From Amycolatopsis bullii (GTDB lineage: Bacteria; Actinomycetota; Actinomycetes; Mycobacteriales; Pseudonocardiaceae): DNA of 64,000 nucleotides. The translations under genes were made by a program, and so were the position numbers. Below the pieces are notes generated by a model. That model saw only the letters and a program-made list of their open reading frames with translations. It had not been told where the DNA came from and made no database searches. The stretch covers positions 1 through 64,000 of the forward strand of contig NZ_BNAW01000015.1 of assembly GCF_014654205.1 (NCBI RefSeq), in the 5' to 3' direction. This document shows, piece by piece, positions 1 through 8,395 of the stretch (position 1 is its first letter; every line of letters begins with the position of its first letter).

Positions 1-835
1 GGGGTGCGGGCGGGCGCTGGTGGCTCGGCGGCGCAGGAGGGCGGGCGCCGCGCGGCGGGGTCCACGCGGGCTCCAGCGGCGGGGGTTCCGGCTCGAACCG
101 GTCCCCGTCCTGCCATTCCGGCTCGACGGGGTCGTAACCGTCTTCGGCCACGACGGGCGAGTGGGTGCCCTCGAAGCTCAAGGGGTCCGGGAGGGGTTGC
201 TCCGCCGCGCGGCGGCCTCGGTAGCCACCGAACGCGGGGCGCGGGGGCTCCTCGTCGGAGAAGCCCGGATGGCCGCCCTGGTAGCCCCCGGGCTCACGGC
301 GATCGTGGTCATCGCCCGCGTACTCCGGCGACCGCCCGCCCTGGTAACCCGCGGACTCACGGCGGTCGTGGTCATCGGCGGCGTACTCCGGCGACCGCCC
401 GCCCTGATAACCCGCGGGCTCACGCCGGTCGTAGTCATCGCCCGCGTACTCCGGCGACCGCCCGCCCTGGTAACCCGCAGGCTCACGCCGGTCGAAGTCA
501 TCGCCCGCGTACTCCCGCGACCGCCTGCCCGGGAGAGCCCCGGGCTCCGGCGCGCGCCTGGCCCGGCGGCCCGTGGGCTCCTCGTCGAACTCCGGCGCCG
601 GCTCCGGAGCGGCGTAATCGTCCTCGTCGTCGGCCGAGGAGCCCCACTCGCGGGTGTCCTCGTCGGTGTAGCCCTGCGCGTCCGGCTGCGGGCGCGACGG
701 CTTGCGCTTGGGCATGATCATCGACAACGTCGACATGTCGAACTTGCTGGGCGAATCGAAGCCCTCGCGCTCGGTGCCGCGGTGCAGGGCGTCCCAGCCG
801 CTGGAGTCCGGATCGTCGAATCCCGAAATCCTCAT
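1..835 (-). CDS. Disordered tandem-repeat protein, last gene of the conservon operon (3' end outside window)
   Basis: The frame opens at ATG 835-833 and is still open at position 1, so at least 278 codons are visible. The first 45 or so residues are ordinary (MRISGFDDPDSSGWDALHRG). The rest is acidic, Arg- and Pro-rich and lacks hydrophobic segments. Four 21-residue repeats (core YAGDDxDRREPAGYQGGR) are encoded by 63-bp direct repeats, and the visible end is Pro-rich. An AGGG ribosome site overlaps the TAG stop of the upstream roadblock gene, 6 nt before this ATG, so the gene is probably cotranscribed and coupled with the conservon. I recognise no domain. The position suggests a scaffold or partner of the roadblock/GTPase system, which is inference. 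Confidence 0.75.
   Translation of the reverse strand, partial: MRISGFDDPDSSGWDALHRGTEREGFDSPSKFDMSTLSMIMPKRKPSRPQPDAQGYTDEDTREWGSSADDEDDYAAPEPAPEFDEEPTGRRARRAPEPGALPGRRSREYAGDDFDRREPAGYQGGRSPEYAGDDYDRREPAGYQGGRSPEYAADDHDRRESAGYQGGRSPEYAGDDHDRREPGGYQGGHPGFSDEEPPRPAFGGYRGRRAAEQPLPDPLSFEGTHSPVVAEDGYDPVEPEWQDGDRFEPEPPPLEPAWTPPRGARPPAPPSHQRPPAP
276..524 (-). repeat. Four 63-bp in-frame tandem repeats
   Basis: The landmark tactcc on the plus strand recurs at 321, 384, 447 and 510, exactly 63 bp apart. Each copy encodes 21 residues with core YAGDDxDRREPAGYQGGR on the minus strand. Copies differ by only a few substitutions (D-F-D, D-Y-D, D-H-D), so the expansion looks recent and kept in frame. Confidence 0.9.
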
Positions 836-841
836 CTCGCC

Positions 842-1258
842 CTACCCACGCACGCCGCCTTGCAGCTGGGCGCGCAGCTCGGGGGTGATCTGCTGGCCGA
901 CCCGCTCGACGAGCAGGGTCATCTCGTACGCGACCGTGCCGATGTCGCACGTCGGCGCGGCCAGCACGGCCAGCGACGAACCGTCCGAAACGGACATCAG
1001 GAACAAGTAGCCGCGCTCCATCTCCACCACGGTCTGGTTGACGCCGCCCGCTTCGAAACAGCGCGCGGCCCCCGCCGTCAGGCTGATCAGCCCGGACGCG
1101 ACCGCCGACAGCTGTTCGGCGCGTTCCTGGGGCAGCCCTTCCGACGGCGCCAGCAGCAACCCGTCCGCGGACACCAGAACGGCGTGCGCGGCACCGGGTA
1201 CCCGGCGGACGAAGTCCGTGATGAGCCAGCCGAACGAACCCTGGCCGGAAGCCGTCAC
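842..1258 (-). CDS. Roadblock/LC7 domain protein (second copy in the conservon)
   Basis: This 138-residue cytoplasmic protein starts at GTG 1258, 5 nt downstream of an AAGGAGGAGC-type ribosome site; a longer in-frame opening at 1504 has no such support. It begins GWLITDFVRRVPG and carries the body of the bacterial roadblock/MglB-like fold (HAVLVSADGLLL, GYLFLMSVSDGS, EMTLLVERVGQQ). It is clearly paralogous to the roadblock gene at 3029-3508. Family members bind or regulate the small GTPase of the same cluster. A gap of 379 bp separates it from the GTPase gene upstream, so it may have its own promoter; the disordered-protein gene follows 6 nt downstream. Confidence 0.88.
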   Translation of the reverse strand: MTASGQGSFGWLITDFVRRVPGAAHAVLVSADGLLLAPSEGLPQERAEQLSAVASGLISLTAGAARCFEAGGVNQTVVEMERGYLFLMSVSDGSSLAVLAAPTCDIGTVAYEMTLLVERVGQQITPELRAQLQGGVRG

Positions 1259-1634
1259 TCCTGCTCCTCCTTGCTCGTGCGGCGTCGCCCGCCGCACCCC
1301 GGAGCGCCCGGCACGGCCGGTCGGCGACGCCACGGTAAAGCGTATTCGCACCGCCGGTGGTGTCGAGTCCGCCACCGGCCGGCCGCTGCGCACCCTACGT
1401 GCGGGCCCGGCGAAGTTCCGCGGCAACCCGGCCGACCTCCCCCATCCGGGGGACGTCCCACGGCTCGTACCCCTAGGATATCGGCGCAGGTCAAGCCGGG
1501 TCATGGTGCTCCACGGGCACCACGCCCAGGGACCGGACAGGCTGCTGCTCCTCCGGACGGTGACCGCACTCCCCGAACTGGGTGAAGCACGCGGAGTTCA
1601 CTCCAACGGCCGCATCCGGATCGGGCGTCATGGG

Positions 1635-2243
1635 CTATCCCGCGCGCAACGCCGAATCGTGTGCGATCGCGTGCTGGACGACCGAGATCAGCACCTGCTT
1701 CGCGGATTCACGCTCGCGCGCGTCGCACGCCATGATCGGGACCGACGGCGCGATGGTGAGCGCGTGCCGGACGTCCTCGATCTGGTGGTGCAGCAGCCGG
1801 TCGAAGCAGTTGATGGCCACGACGTAGGGCAGCTTCCGGTTCTCGAAGAAGTCGATCGACGGGAACGCGTCGGCCAGCCGCCGCGTGTCGACCAGCACGA
1901 CCGCGCCGATGGCGCCGACCGCGAGGTCGTCCCACATGAACCAGAACCGGTGCTGACCCGGCGTGCCGAACACGTACAGCACCAGGTCCGAGTCCAGCGA
2001 GATGCGCCCGAAGTCCATCGCCACGGTGGTGGTGGTCTTGTTGGGCGTGGCCGAGGTGTCGTCGTGCCCGACGCTGGCCTCGGTCATCATGGCCTCGGTG
2101 GTCAGCGGGTCGATCTCGGAGATCGCCCCGACCAGCGTTGTCTTCCCCGAACCGAACCCGCCGGCGACCACGATCTTGGCCGACGAGGTCGGACCCGTCA
2201 CCTGCGGCGCGTTCGCGTCGGAGTCAAATTCTCCGAAGCCCAC
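1635..2243 (-). CDS. cvnD: Conservon GTPase (CvnD-type ATP/GTP-binding protein)
   Basis: A 202-residue small G protein. The P-loop GGFGSGKTT is near residue 26, the switch region carries TPGQ (G3-like), and VAINCFD takes the place of the NKxD motif, as is usual in this family. The GTG start at 2243 overlaps the end of the DUF742 gene by 20 nt and gives the normal family length; the longer opening at 2339 would lie wholly inside the DUF742 gene. Conservon GTPases associate with the roadblock and DUF742 partners and with a membrane kinase, in a receptor-like complex known from Streptomyces. What is sensed here cannot be read from the sequence. Confidence 0.9.
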   Translation of the reverse strand: MGFGEFDSDANAPQVTGPTSSAKIVVAGGFGSGKTTLVGAISEIDPLTTEAMMTEASVGHDDTSATPNKTTTTVAMDFGRISLDSDLVLYVFGTPGQHRFWFMWDDLAVGAIGAVVLVDTRRLADAFPSIDFFENRKLPYVVAINCFDRLLHHQIEDVRHALTIAPSVPIMACDARERESAKQVLISVVQHAIAHDSALRAG

Positions 2244-3003
2244 TGAGCACCCTTTCCATGAACTCGATACTCGGGCGGTCGCCCACGGTCGGGCTGCTGG
2301 AGTGCACCAGCACCAGCCCGAGGCCCGCCACGTCACCAATCAACACCCGCACCACGCCGAGCGGCAGGCGCAGCAGCGCCGCCACCTCGGCCACCGACCT
2401 GGTGTCGAGGCACAGGTCGCAGATCGACCGGTGCTCGGGCACCCGGACCCGGTCGAGCATCCGGCCCTGTTCGCTGGTCGAGATCAACGCCTCGATGGCC
2501 AGGTCGAGCGTCGCCTTCGTCCGGCCCCGGGTCCGGAAGTACGGCCGGACCAGGCCGGACGTCTCCATCTCCGTCGGCGGCGGCTCGTCGACGTACTCCT
2601 GGCTGGCCTGCCGCGGCAGCGCCGCGGCGAACTCGCCGGAGTCCGGCCCCGAGCCGAAGTCACGCTCGGTCGTGTACGCCGCGAAGTCGCGCGCGTCGTA
2701 CAGCGGCCCGCTCGAGCCGCCGAACAGCTCCGCGCCCGGACCGCCGAGGAGGCGGTCGCGGTACTCGGTGCCGCCGGCGATCGGCCGGATCGGTTCCTGC
2801 CCGGCGTTGCTGTCGGTCAGCCAGTTCGGCGGCTCCCGCACGGGGTCGCTGTCGGAGGCCTGCACCCGGCGCGCCCGCCACTCGCGGTCGACGCGGTCCC
2901 GGAACGACTGCCAGTCCTCGCGGTTTTCGTCCGATTGGTCGGACCACCCGCCGGAGAAGTCGTCACCGAGCCGGCCATCACCCCTCAAGCGCCCGTCGTC
3001 CAC
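2224..3003 (-). CDS. cvnC: DUF742 protein (CvnC-type)
   Basis: A 259-residue protein with an acidic, charged N-terminal half and a C-terminal DUF742 domain from about residue 145, opening with VRPYFRTRGRT and ending MERVLSGLRRI. DUF742 is a predicted winged-helix module found almost only in conservons. I chose GTG 3003 because a GAGGAGAG ribosome site lies 5-7 nt upstream; an alternative GTG at 3048 would overlap the roadblock gene by 20 nt and lacks a good site. It lies between the roadblock and GTPase genes, overlapping the latter, so expression is probably coupled. Confidence 0.88.
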   Translation of the reverse strand: MDDGRLRGDGRLGDDFSGGWSDQSDENREDWQSFRDRVDREWRARRVQASDSDPVREPPNWLTDSNAGQEPIRPIAGGTEYRDRLLGGPGAELFGGSSGPLYDARDFAAYTTERDFGSGPDSGEFAAALPRQASQEYVDEPPPTEMETSGLVRPYFRTRGRTKATLDLAIEALISTSEQGRMLDRVRVPEHRSICDLCLDTRSVAEVAALLRLPLGVVRVLIGDVAGLGLVLVHSSSPTVGDRPSIEFMERVLSGLRRI

Positions 3004-3028
3004 GGCTCTCTCCTCGGTTCCCAGGTCC

Positions 3029-3508
3029 TCAGCGGCGGACGGCCGCACCCTGCAGTTGGGCCCGCATCTCCGGAGTCAGCTGCTGGCCGACCCGCTCCAC
3101 CAGCAGGGTCATCTCGTAGACGACCAAGCCGATGTCACTCTCCGGCGACCCCAGCACCGCCAGACACGAACCGTCGGAAACCGACATGAGGAAGAGGAAA
3201 CCGTTGGCCATCTCGACCACGGTCTGCGCCACCGTGCCGCCCTCGAACACCTTGGCCGCGCCGCGCGCGAGGCTGGTCAGCCCCGACGCCACCGCGGCCA
3301 GCTGGTCCGCCCGGTCCTTCGGCAGGCCTCGCGAGGCCGCCAGGAGCAGGCCGTCGGCCGACACCACGACCGCGTGGGCCGCGCCGGGCACCCGGTGCAC
3401 GAAATCCGTGATCAGCCAAGCGAAGCTGCCGGCATTGTTCGCCTTGGCATGCGCCTGGCCGTTCGGCTGCGCGGAGCCACCCGGCTGCATTGCACCCGCC
3501 CGTGTCAC
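3029..3508 (-). CDS. cvnB: Roadblock/LC7 domain protein (CvnB-type)
   Basis: A roadblock-fold protein of about 159 residues with a 28-residue Gly/Gln/Asn-rich N-terminal tail. GSFAWLITDFVHRVPG and EMTLLVERVGQQLTPEMRAQLQG are nearly shared with the second roadblock gene at 842-1258. Two GTG codons compete: 3514 overlaps the kinase stop as GTGA, but 3508 sits 5 nt after GAGGAG and is preferred. It is immediately downstream of the kinase gene, the classical order of conservons. Family knowledge says it regulates or scaffolds the neighbouring GTPase. Confidence 0.9.
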   Translation of the reverse strand: MTRAGAMQPGGSAQPNGQAHAKANNAGSFAWLITDFVHRVPGAAHAVVVSADGLLLAASRGLPKDRADQLAAVASGLTSLARGAAKVFEGGTVAQTVVEMANGFLFLMSVSDGSCLAVLGSPESDIGLVVYEMTLLVERVGQQLTPEMRAQLQGAAVRR

Positions 3509-3510
3509 TT

Positions 3511-6500
3511 TCACTCCTCACTGCTGTCTGTGGTGTTGCCACGCCCCGGAACCCCGCTGCCTTCCAGCCTGTTTTCGGCCGGGAGTTCCTTCAAGGCGTG
3601 CCGTCCCGAGGTGTAGCCCCGCTGGAAGCTTGCCATCCGGCTCCGCGCCGCGGACGCCGAGCGGGTGATCGCACCCGTTCCGGGCATACCCGCGGTGTTG
3701 TCCGCGAAGCTGTTCTGCGGCGGCGCGTCGACCGAAGGGCTGCTGATCGACCCCGGCACCAGGTAGGCGTTCGGGACGCGCTTGGGCAGCCCGGCCGGGG
3801 TGATCTCCTCGTTCTTGGACTCCAGCAGCGACTGCGCCGCCTGCCAGCCGTCGTCGGAAGCGCTGTGCCAGCCGTCGTCGGCGGGCAGCAGCGGGTGCCG
3901 GGTCGCGGCGGTCGGCTGCAGCTCGTCCCGGGCCGGCTCGGGCACGGCGGGCGGCTGCTCGTCGGCACCGGTGAGCGGCGGCAGGTTGGGGTCTTCGCCC
4001 TCGCTCTGCGGCGGCACCGGGTCGGCGGCCGAGTCGTCACCCTCACTGAACCAGCGTGACAGCACCGACTGGTAGATCGGCAACCGCCGGGTGGGTACAT
4101 CGTCTTCGAGCGCCGACGAACCGACCTCGTTGCTCGCGGGCGGGGGCGCCGGGGGCGGCTCCTCCGGCGGCACGAACTTCGGCTCGCGCTTCGGCAGCAC
4201 CAGCGGCGCGAACTGCGTGTCGGCGGCCCGCGAGCTCGCCCCGTCGCCGTTCGACGACGGCGTCAGCGGCGCCAGGTCCTCGGCGGTCGGCCAGGCCGGC
4301 GTCTCCGGTTTGGGCAGCTCCGGCGACAGGAACGGGCCTGCCGCACGGCCGCCGCTGACCAGGTCGTCCAGGCTGATCGGCTGGTCGAGCGGCACGAGGC
4401 CGCCCTGGTTCGCGATCGGCTCGGGGGCAGGCGGAGGTGCTGCCGGGGTCGGCTTCGACGGCGGCGGGGGCGTCTGCGCGAACGACTGCGTCTGGTCGAA
4501 GTCCGAGCGCGCGGCCGGGATCGGCGGGATGCTCGGCATCGACATCGACGTCTCGGACCGGTTCGCCGGCGGCGGGGTCTGCCGCTGCATGCCCGGGCGG
4601 AGCTGGGTGAGCAGCTCGGCCGGGACGACGACCCGGGCGATCACGCCACCCTCGATGTCCTCGTTCTCGCGCAGCCGGACCTCGATGCCGTGGCGCTTGG
4701 CCAGCCGCGAAACCACGTACAGGCCCATTCGCCGGGTCACCGACACGTCCAGGTCCGGCGGGTCGGCCAGGCGCGCGTTGACCTCGGCCAGCCGCTCCTC
4801 GCTCATGCCGACACCGTGGTCGGTGACCTGGATGGCGAGCGCCTTCCGGCGGGTCACCACGGCCCGCACGATGACCTTCGTCTCCGGCTCGGAGAAGTAG
4901 GTCGCGTTGTCGAGCAGCTCGGCGAGGACGTGCACGAGGTCGTGGATCGCCAGGCCCTGGACCGCGACGTCGGGCACGATGCCGACCTCGATCCGGGCGT
5001 ACTGCTCGATCTCGGACACCGCGGCGCCGATGACGTCGGCGGCGGGAACCGGCTTGGGCACGGACTTGGCCAGGCCGGCGCCGGAGAGCACCAGCAGGGA
5101 CTCACCGTTGCGCCGCAGCCGGGTCGCGAGGTGGTCGAGCTCGAACAGGCTGGCCAAGTGGTCCGGGTCCTGCTCGTCGGCTTCCAGCCGGTCGATCACG
5201 CCGAGCTGGCGTTCCACCAGCCGCTGCGACCGGCGGGAGAGGTTCACGAAGATGCCGTTGACGTTCTCGCGCAGGAGGGCCTGCTCGGCGGCCATCTTGA
5301 CGGCCTGTTCGTGGACGATGTCGAACGACCGCGCGACCTCGCCGATCTCGTCGCGGGAGGTGACGGGCACCGGCTGGACGGCCTTCTTGGAGGCGCCCAC
5401 CGGGTCCGGGTCGTCCAGGATCGCCTGCACGGTTTCCGGCAGCCGGGTGTAGGCGACGTCCAGCGCGCTCTTCCGCAGCACCCGCAGCGGGCGCAGCATC
5501 AGGCGGGCGACGACGAGCATCAGCGCGACGGCGAGCGCCAGCGCGGCGAGCACCACGGCACCGCCGATCCACGCCGAGTTGACCGCCTGCGTGGCCAGGT
5601 CGTCGGCGCGGGTCTTGAGCTGGGCCAGCAGGTTCGACTCGACCGCGTGCAGCTTGTCGGCCGACACGGTGCTGTCCTTGCCCAGCGCGGTGGTGTCGAT
5701 GTTCGGCGGGTCACCCAGCTGGGCGAAGGAGAACGCCGACGTCTGGATCCGGCGGCGGTCGTCGACCTCCGGGCCGGAGTAGGTGTCGTTGTAGAGCTGG
5801 CGCTGGTCGTCGTCGGCGTTCGCGAGGAAGGCCGCGACGGAGGCGTCCGCGCTGGAGGCCGACGCGCGCGTCTGGTCCAGGAGGTCGCCGGGGAAGCTGC
5901 CGCGGAACGCGGCGATCTGCAGCTCGGCGTCGGAGCGGGTGGTGAACTCCTTGGCCTCGCTGATCGACTGCGTGCTCGTGCCGAGGCGCAGCACGTCCCG
6001 GTCGGTGACCGCGGTGGTCACCTCGCGGCCGAGTTCGATGAGCGAGTCGATGACGCCCGAGTAGGCGGTGAGCACCGTGATGTCGGGCAGGCTGTTCTGG
6101 GTGTTGAACGCCGCCCGCAGCGGGCGCAGGGCGTCGAGGCGCTGGAGACCGCGGGTGTAGCGGTCGTTGGTCGCCTGGTCGTCGTAGTCGAGGGTCTGCT
6201 TCGCGGCGCGCAGGTCCTGGACCTCGCGGTCGACCTTGGCGATCTGCGAGTCGAGCCCGGTCTGCAGCAGCTGGTTCTGCGAGGCGATCCGCGCGACGGC
6301 CAGCGAGCGTTCGTTCTGCAGCTCGTGCACCACTGTGGTGACCTTGACGGCGAACGCCACCTGGTCGGCGGTGCGCTGGAACTCGGCCGCCTCGCGGGCG
6401 TCGTCGATCACGCGCACCGCGCCCAGCGCGAGGGCGGTCAGCGTCGGGATGATCAGGACCGCGGCCAGCTTGGACCGCAGCCGCCAGTCGCGCATGCCGG

Positions 6501-6651
6501 AGAACAGCCCGGCCTTCCGGCCCGGATCCGCTCCGGGCGACTGCGCGGGGGCCCCTCCCACCCCCGCGGCGTCTTCGTTCGGCACCGCCGCTCCACCATC
6601 ATCGTTCGTGCTCGGGAAACCCTGGTCGGTCCAGCGCCCGCCAGGGCGCAT
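3511..6651 (-). CDS. cvnA: Nitrate/nitrite-sensor-type histidine kinase heading the conservon (CvnA-type)
   Basis: A 1046-residue membrane kinase. The cytoplasmic N-tail is Pro/Gly-rich. TM1 spans about 61-82, an extracellular helical region resembling the NIT domain follows (about 85-355), TM2 about 361-387, then a HAMP-like linker. A helical segment contains ELDHLATRLRRN (about 500), and the ATPase domain has the N box ELLDNATYF (about 582) and GVGMSEE. A long Pro-rich tail ends in RMASFQRGYTSGRHA. The start at ATG 6651 follows GAGGAG by 6 nt; the longer opening at 6771 has no such site. No response regulator is adjacent, as usual for conservons, so the output is presumably the GTPase. It is divergent from the importer genes at 7360-10889. 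Confidence 0.92.
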   Translation of the reverse strand: MRPGGRWTDQGFPSTNDDGGAAVPNEDAAGVGGAPAQSPGADPGRKAGLFSGMRDWRLRSKLAAVLIIPTLTALALGAVRVIDDAREAAEFQRTADQVAFAVKVTTVVHELQNERSLAVARIASQNQLLQTGLDSQIAKVDREVQDLRAAKQTLDYDDQATNDRYTRGLQRLDALRPLRAAFNTQNSLPDITVLTAYSGVIDSLIELGREVTTAVTDRDVLRLGTSTQSISEAKEFTTRSDAELQIAAFRGSFPGDLLDQTRASASSADASVAAFLANADDDQRQLYNDTYSGPEVDDRRRIQTSAFSFAQLGDPPNIDTTALGKDSTVSADKLHAVESNLLAQLKTRADDLATQAVNSAWIGGAVVLAALALAVALMLVVARLMLRPLRVLRKSALDVAYTRLPETVQAILDDPDPVGASKKAVQPVPVTSRDEIGEVARSFDIVHEQAVKMAAEQALLRENVNGIFVNLSRRSQRLVERQLGVIDRLEADEQDPDHLASLFELDHLATRLRRNGESLLVLSGAGLAKSVPKPVPAADVIGAAVSEIEQYARIEVGIVPDVAVQGLAIHDLVHVLAELLDNATYFSEPETKVIVRAVVTRRKALAIQVTDHGVGMSEERLAEVNARLADPPDLDVSVTRRMGLYVVSRLAKRHGIEVRLRENEDIEGGVIARVVVPAELLTQLRPGMQRQTPPPANRSETSMSMPSIPPIPAARSDFDQTQSFAQTPPPPSKPTPAAPPPAPEPIANQGGLVPLDQPISLDDLVSGGRAAGPFLSPELPKPETPAWPTAEDLAPLTPSSNGDGASSRAADTQFAPLVLPKREPKFVPPEEPPPAPPPASNEVGSSALEDDVPTRRLPIYQSVLSRWFSEGDDSAADPVPPQSEGEDPNLPPLTGADEQPPAVPEPARDELQPTAATRHPLLPADDGWHSASDDGWQAAQSLLESKNEEITPAGLPKRVPNAYLVPGSISSPSVDAPPQNSFADNTAGMPGTGAITRSASAARSRMASFQRGYTSGRHALKELPAENRLEGSGVPGRGNTTDSSEE

Positions 6652-7359
6652 CGCGTTCTCCTCAGCCACTCGTCTGCACGCTCCCGGCGTTCCGGCGCTC
6701 CGGCCCATCGGAAGGAGCCCAGCGCAAGACGCTACCCGTACGGGTGAAAAGATCGTCTCCAGTGTCGCCACTGGGAGTTCCTGAACCCCGTCCGGACGGA
6801 CGGAATCGGTTCAGCTCGAGCATCACGGTCGGGTCCCTGCGCTGGTCCTGCATCGGTCTGTTGGTCGCCTAACCCACCGGCGCGGCGGTTGTGCCCGGCC
6901 AGGCAGTGGTCTTTGCGGGGAAGATTCTCTCAGGAAAAGCACAGTGTGTGCTGGTACACCGAAGTGGGACTTCTTGATCGGCCATCCAGGCACTCTCTCT
7001 CACTACATCGGAGGTTGATACCTCCCCGCAGGTGCAGAGGGTAGCGAACGGCCGGGGAAGATGTAACCCTCCCGACAGGACCCGCTCAATCTTGCACAGC
7101 GTTCGCTCAGTCGACGCACAGCAGTCATCGCTGATTCAGGAACCTCACCCTACGCTGGGTGAACGGCTACGGCGAGTGGAGCAGTGGGTCTAGACCAGAG
7201 GCCGAAAGAGTGACGTGCGCCACTCGGTCAGGTAGTCATTCCACCCATTGTGAGCAAGCTGTCACGTTCTCTACAGTGGCCCGCGTGACTCCCGAGAATG
7301 AGTCACGCACTTCCACTGAAATCGGTTCCCCAACCGTCACTTTCTTCAAGGAGCAGGCC
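6652..7359. other. 708-bp divergent intergenic region between kinase and importer
   Basis: No convincing coding frame is present. The region is visibly richer in A/T than its flanks, and codon third positions in the open frame upstream of the lipoprotein lack the usual G/C bias. It holds a small perfect hairpin (GGAGGT-TGAT-ACCTCC, 7011-7026) and a promoter-like pair at 7248-7277. The long leader before both divergent genes suggests regulation here. Confidence 0.6.
7248..7277 (+). promoter_or_regulatory. Candidate promoter of the importer operon
   Basis: TTGTGA at 7248-7253 and TACAGT at 7272-7277 are separated by 18 bp, a reasonable -35/-10 pair. A GTG in frame with the lipoprotein lies 7 nt downstream (7285), but the codons between it and 7360 have poor third-position G/C, so I read this stretch as leader. 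Confidence 0.45.
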
Positions 7360-8382
7360 TTGCTTGGAAACGCCATGAGCAGTGGCCGGGTTCGCACTCG
7401 CCGCGCCGCGCTCGGGCTCGCCCTCACGGTCGCAGCCGCCACGGCCCTCACCGGCTGCAGTGCGCTCGGCTCGGACGACTCGAACGCCTCGTCGAACGGG
7501 GGCGGCCTGGAGAAGTCGAAGATCAAGGTCTCGATCATGCCGACCACGGACCTCGGCCCGTTCTGGCTGGCCCAGGACGGCGGCTACTTCAAGGCCGAAG
7601 GTCTCGAGGTCGAGCAGATCGTCGCCAAGAGCGGCCAGGAGTCGATGCAGAAGGCGATCTCCGGCGAGGCCGACATCGCCCTCTCGACCTACACGCCGTT
7701 CTTCGTCGCCAAGAGCAAGGGCGCCGCGGACGTCACTCTGGTCGCCGACGGCACGTCGGTGAACGCGAAGAGCAACGCGATCGTCACGGTGCCGAACTCG
7801 TCGGTGAAGACGGTCAACGACCTGAAGGACAAGCGGATCGCGATCACGGCGATGAACACCGCGTCCGACATTCTCACCAAGTCCGTCATGAAGGACCACG
7901 GCGTCGACTTCAGCGGGGTCAAGTGGACCCTCATCCCGCTGCCGAACATGGCGGCGGCGCTGAAGGACAACCAGGTCGACGCGGCCTACATGCCGGAGCC
8001 GATGCTCACGCAGGCGGCGAAGACCGTCGGTGCGACGCCGGTCATCGACATCAACACCGGCGCCAGCCAGGACTTCCCGCTGACCGGTTACGGCTCGGCG
8101 ACGAAGTGGGTGCAGGCGAACCCGAAGACCCTCGCGGCCTTCCAGCGGGCGATGAAGAAGGCCACCAGCGACGCGATCAACGACCGCTCGAAGGTCGAAC
8201 CGCTGCTGGTCAAGTACGCGAAGATCGACGAAGACACGGCCAAGCTGCTCACCCTGCCCGGCTACGGCTCCGTCCTGGACGCCCGGCGCCTGCAGCGGGT
8301 GCCCGACCTGCTGCTGCAGATGGGCGTCATCACCAGCAAGGTCGACGCCGCGCCGATGATCGCCCCGCAGGCGACCAACTGA
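7360..8382 (+). CDS. Solute-binding lipoprotein of an NMT1/SsuA-type ABC importer
   Basis: A 340-residue lipoprotein. The N-terminus has Arg residues, a hydrophobic stretch and the lipobox LTGC, predicting diacylglyceryl anchoring outside the membrane. The mature part is an NMT1/THI5-like type 2 periplasmic-binding fold (GPFWLAQDGGYFKAEGLEVE, AYMPEPMLTQAAK, DFPLTGYGSATKW). AAGGAG at 7348-7353 sets a TTG start at 7360; the first ATG at 7375 is too far from it. Relatives bind sulfonates, nitrate, pyrimidines or aromatic acids, and nothing here fixes the ligand. Two permeases and an ATPase follow on the same strand. It is a clear homologue of the orphan lipoprotein at 20702-21664. Confidence 0.88.
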   Translation: MLGNAMSSGRVRTRRAALGLALTVAAATALTGCSALGSDDSNASSNGGGLEKSKIKVSIMPTTDLGPFWLAQDGGYFKAEGLEVEQIVAKSGQESMQKAISGEADIALSTYTPFFVAKSKGAADVTLVADGTSVNAKSNAIVTVPNSSVKTVNDLKDKRIAITAMNTASDILTKSVMKDHGVDFSGVKWTLIPLPNMAAALKDNQVDAAYMPEPMLTQAAKTVGATPVIDINTGASQDFPLTGYGSATKWVQANPKTLAAFQRAMKKATSDAINDRSKVEPLLVKYAKIDEDTAKLLTLPGYGSVLDARRLQRVPDLLLQMGVITSKVDAAPMIAPQATN

Positions 8383-8395
8383 GAACCTTCCTGAC

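Noticed and set aside
4690..6747. A 685-codon plus-strand open frame opposite the conservon kinase
   Set aside because: Antisense shadow: Gly/Arg/Val/Asp-rich translation without domains, no ribosome site, and the minus strand has a complete kinase with clear motifs.
7159..7359. Upstream start codons (7159, 7285) for the importer lipoprotein
   Set aside because: Codon third positions there lack G/C bias, and the signal peptide and AAGGAG site fit TTG 7360. GTG 7285 remains a minor possibility as a leaderless start.
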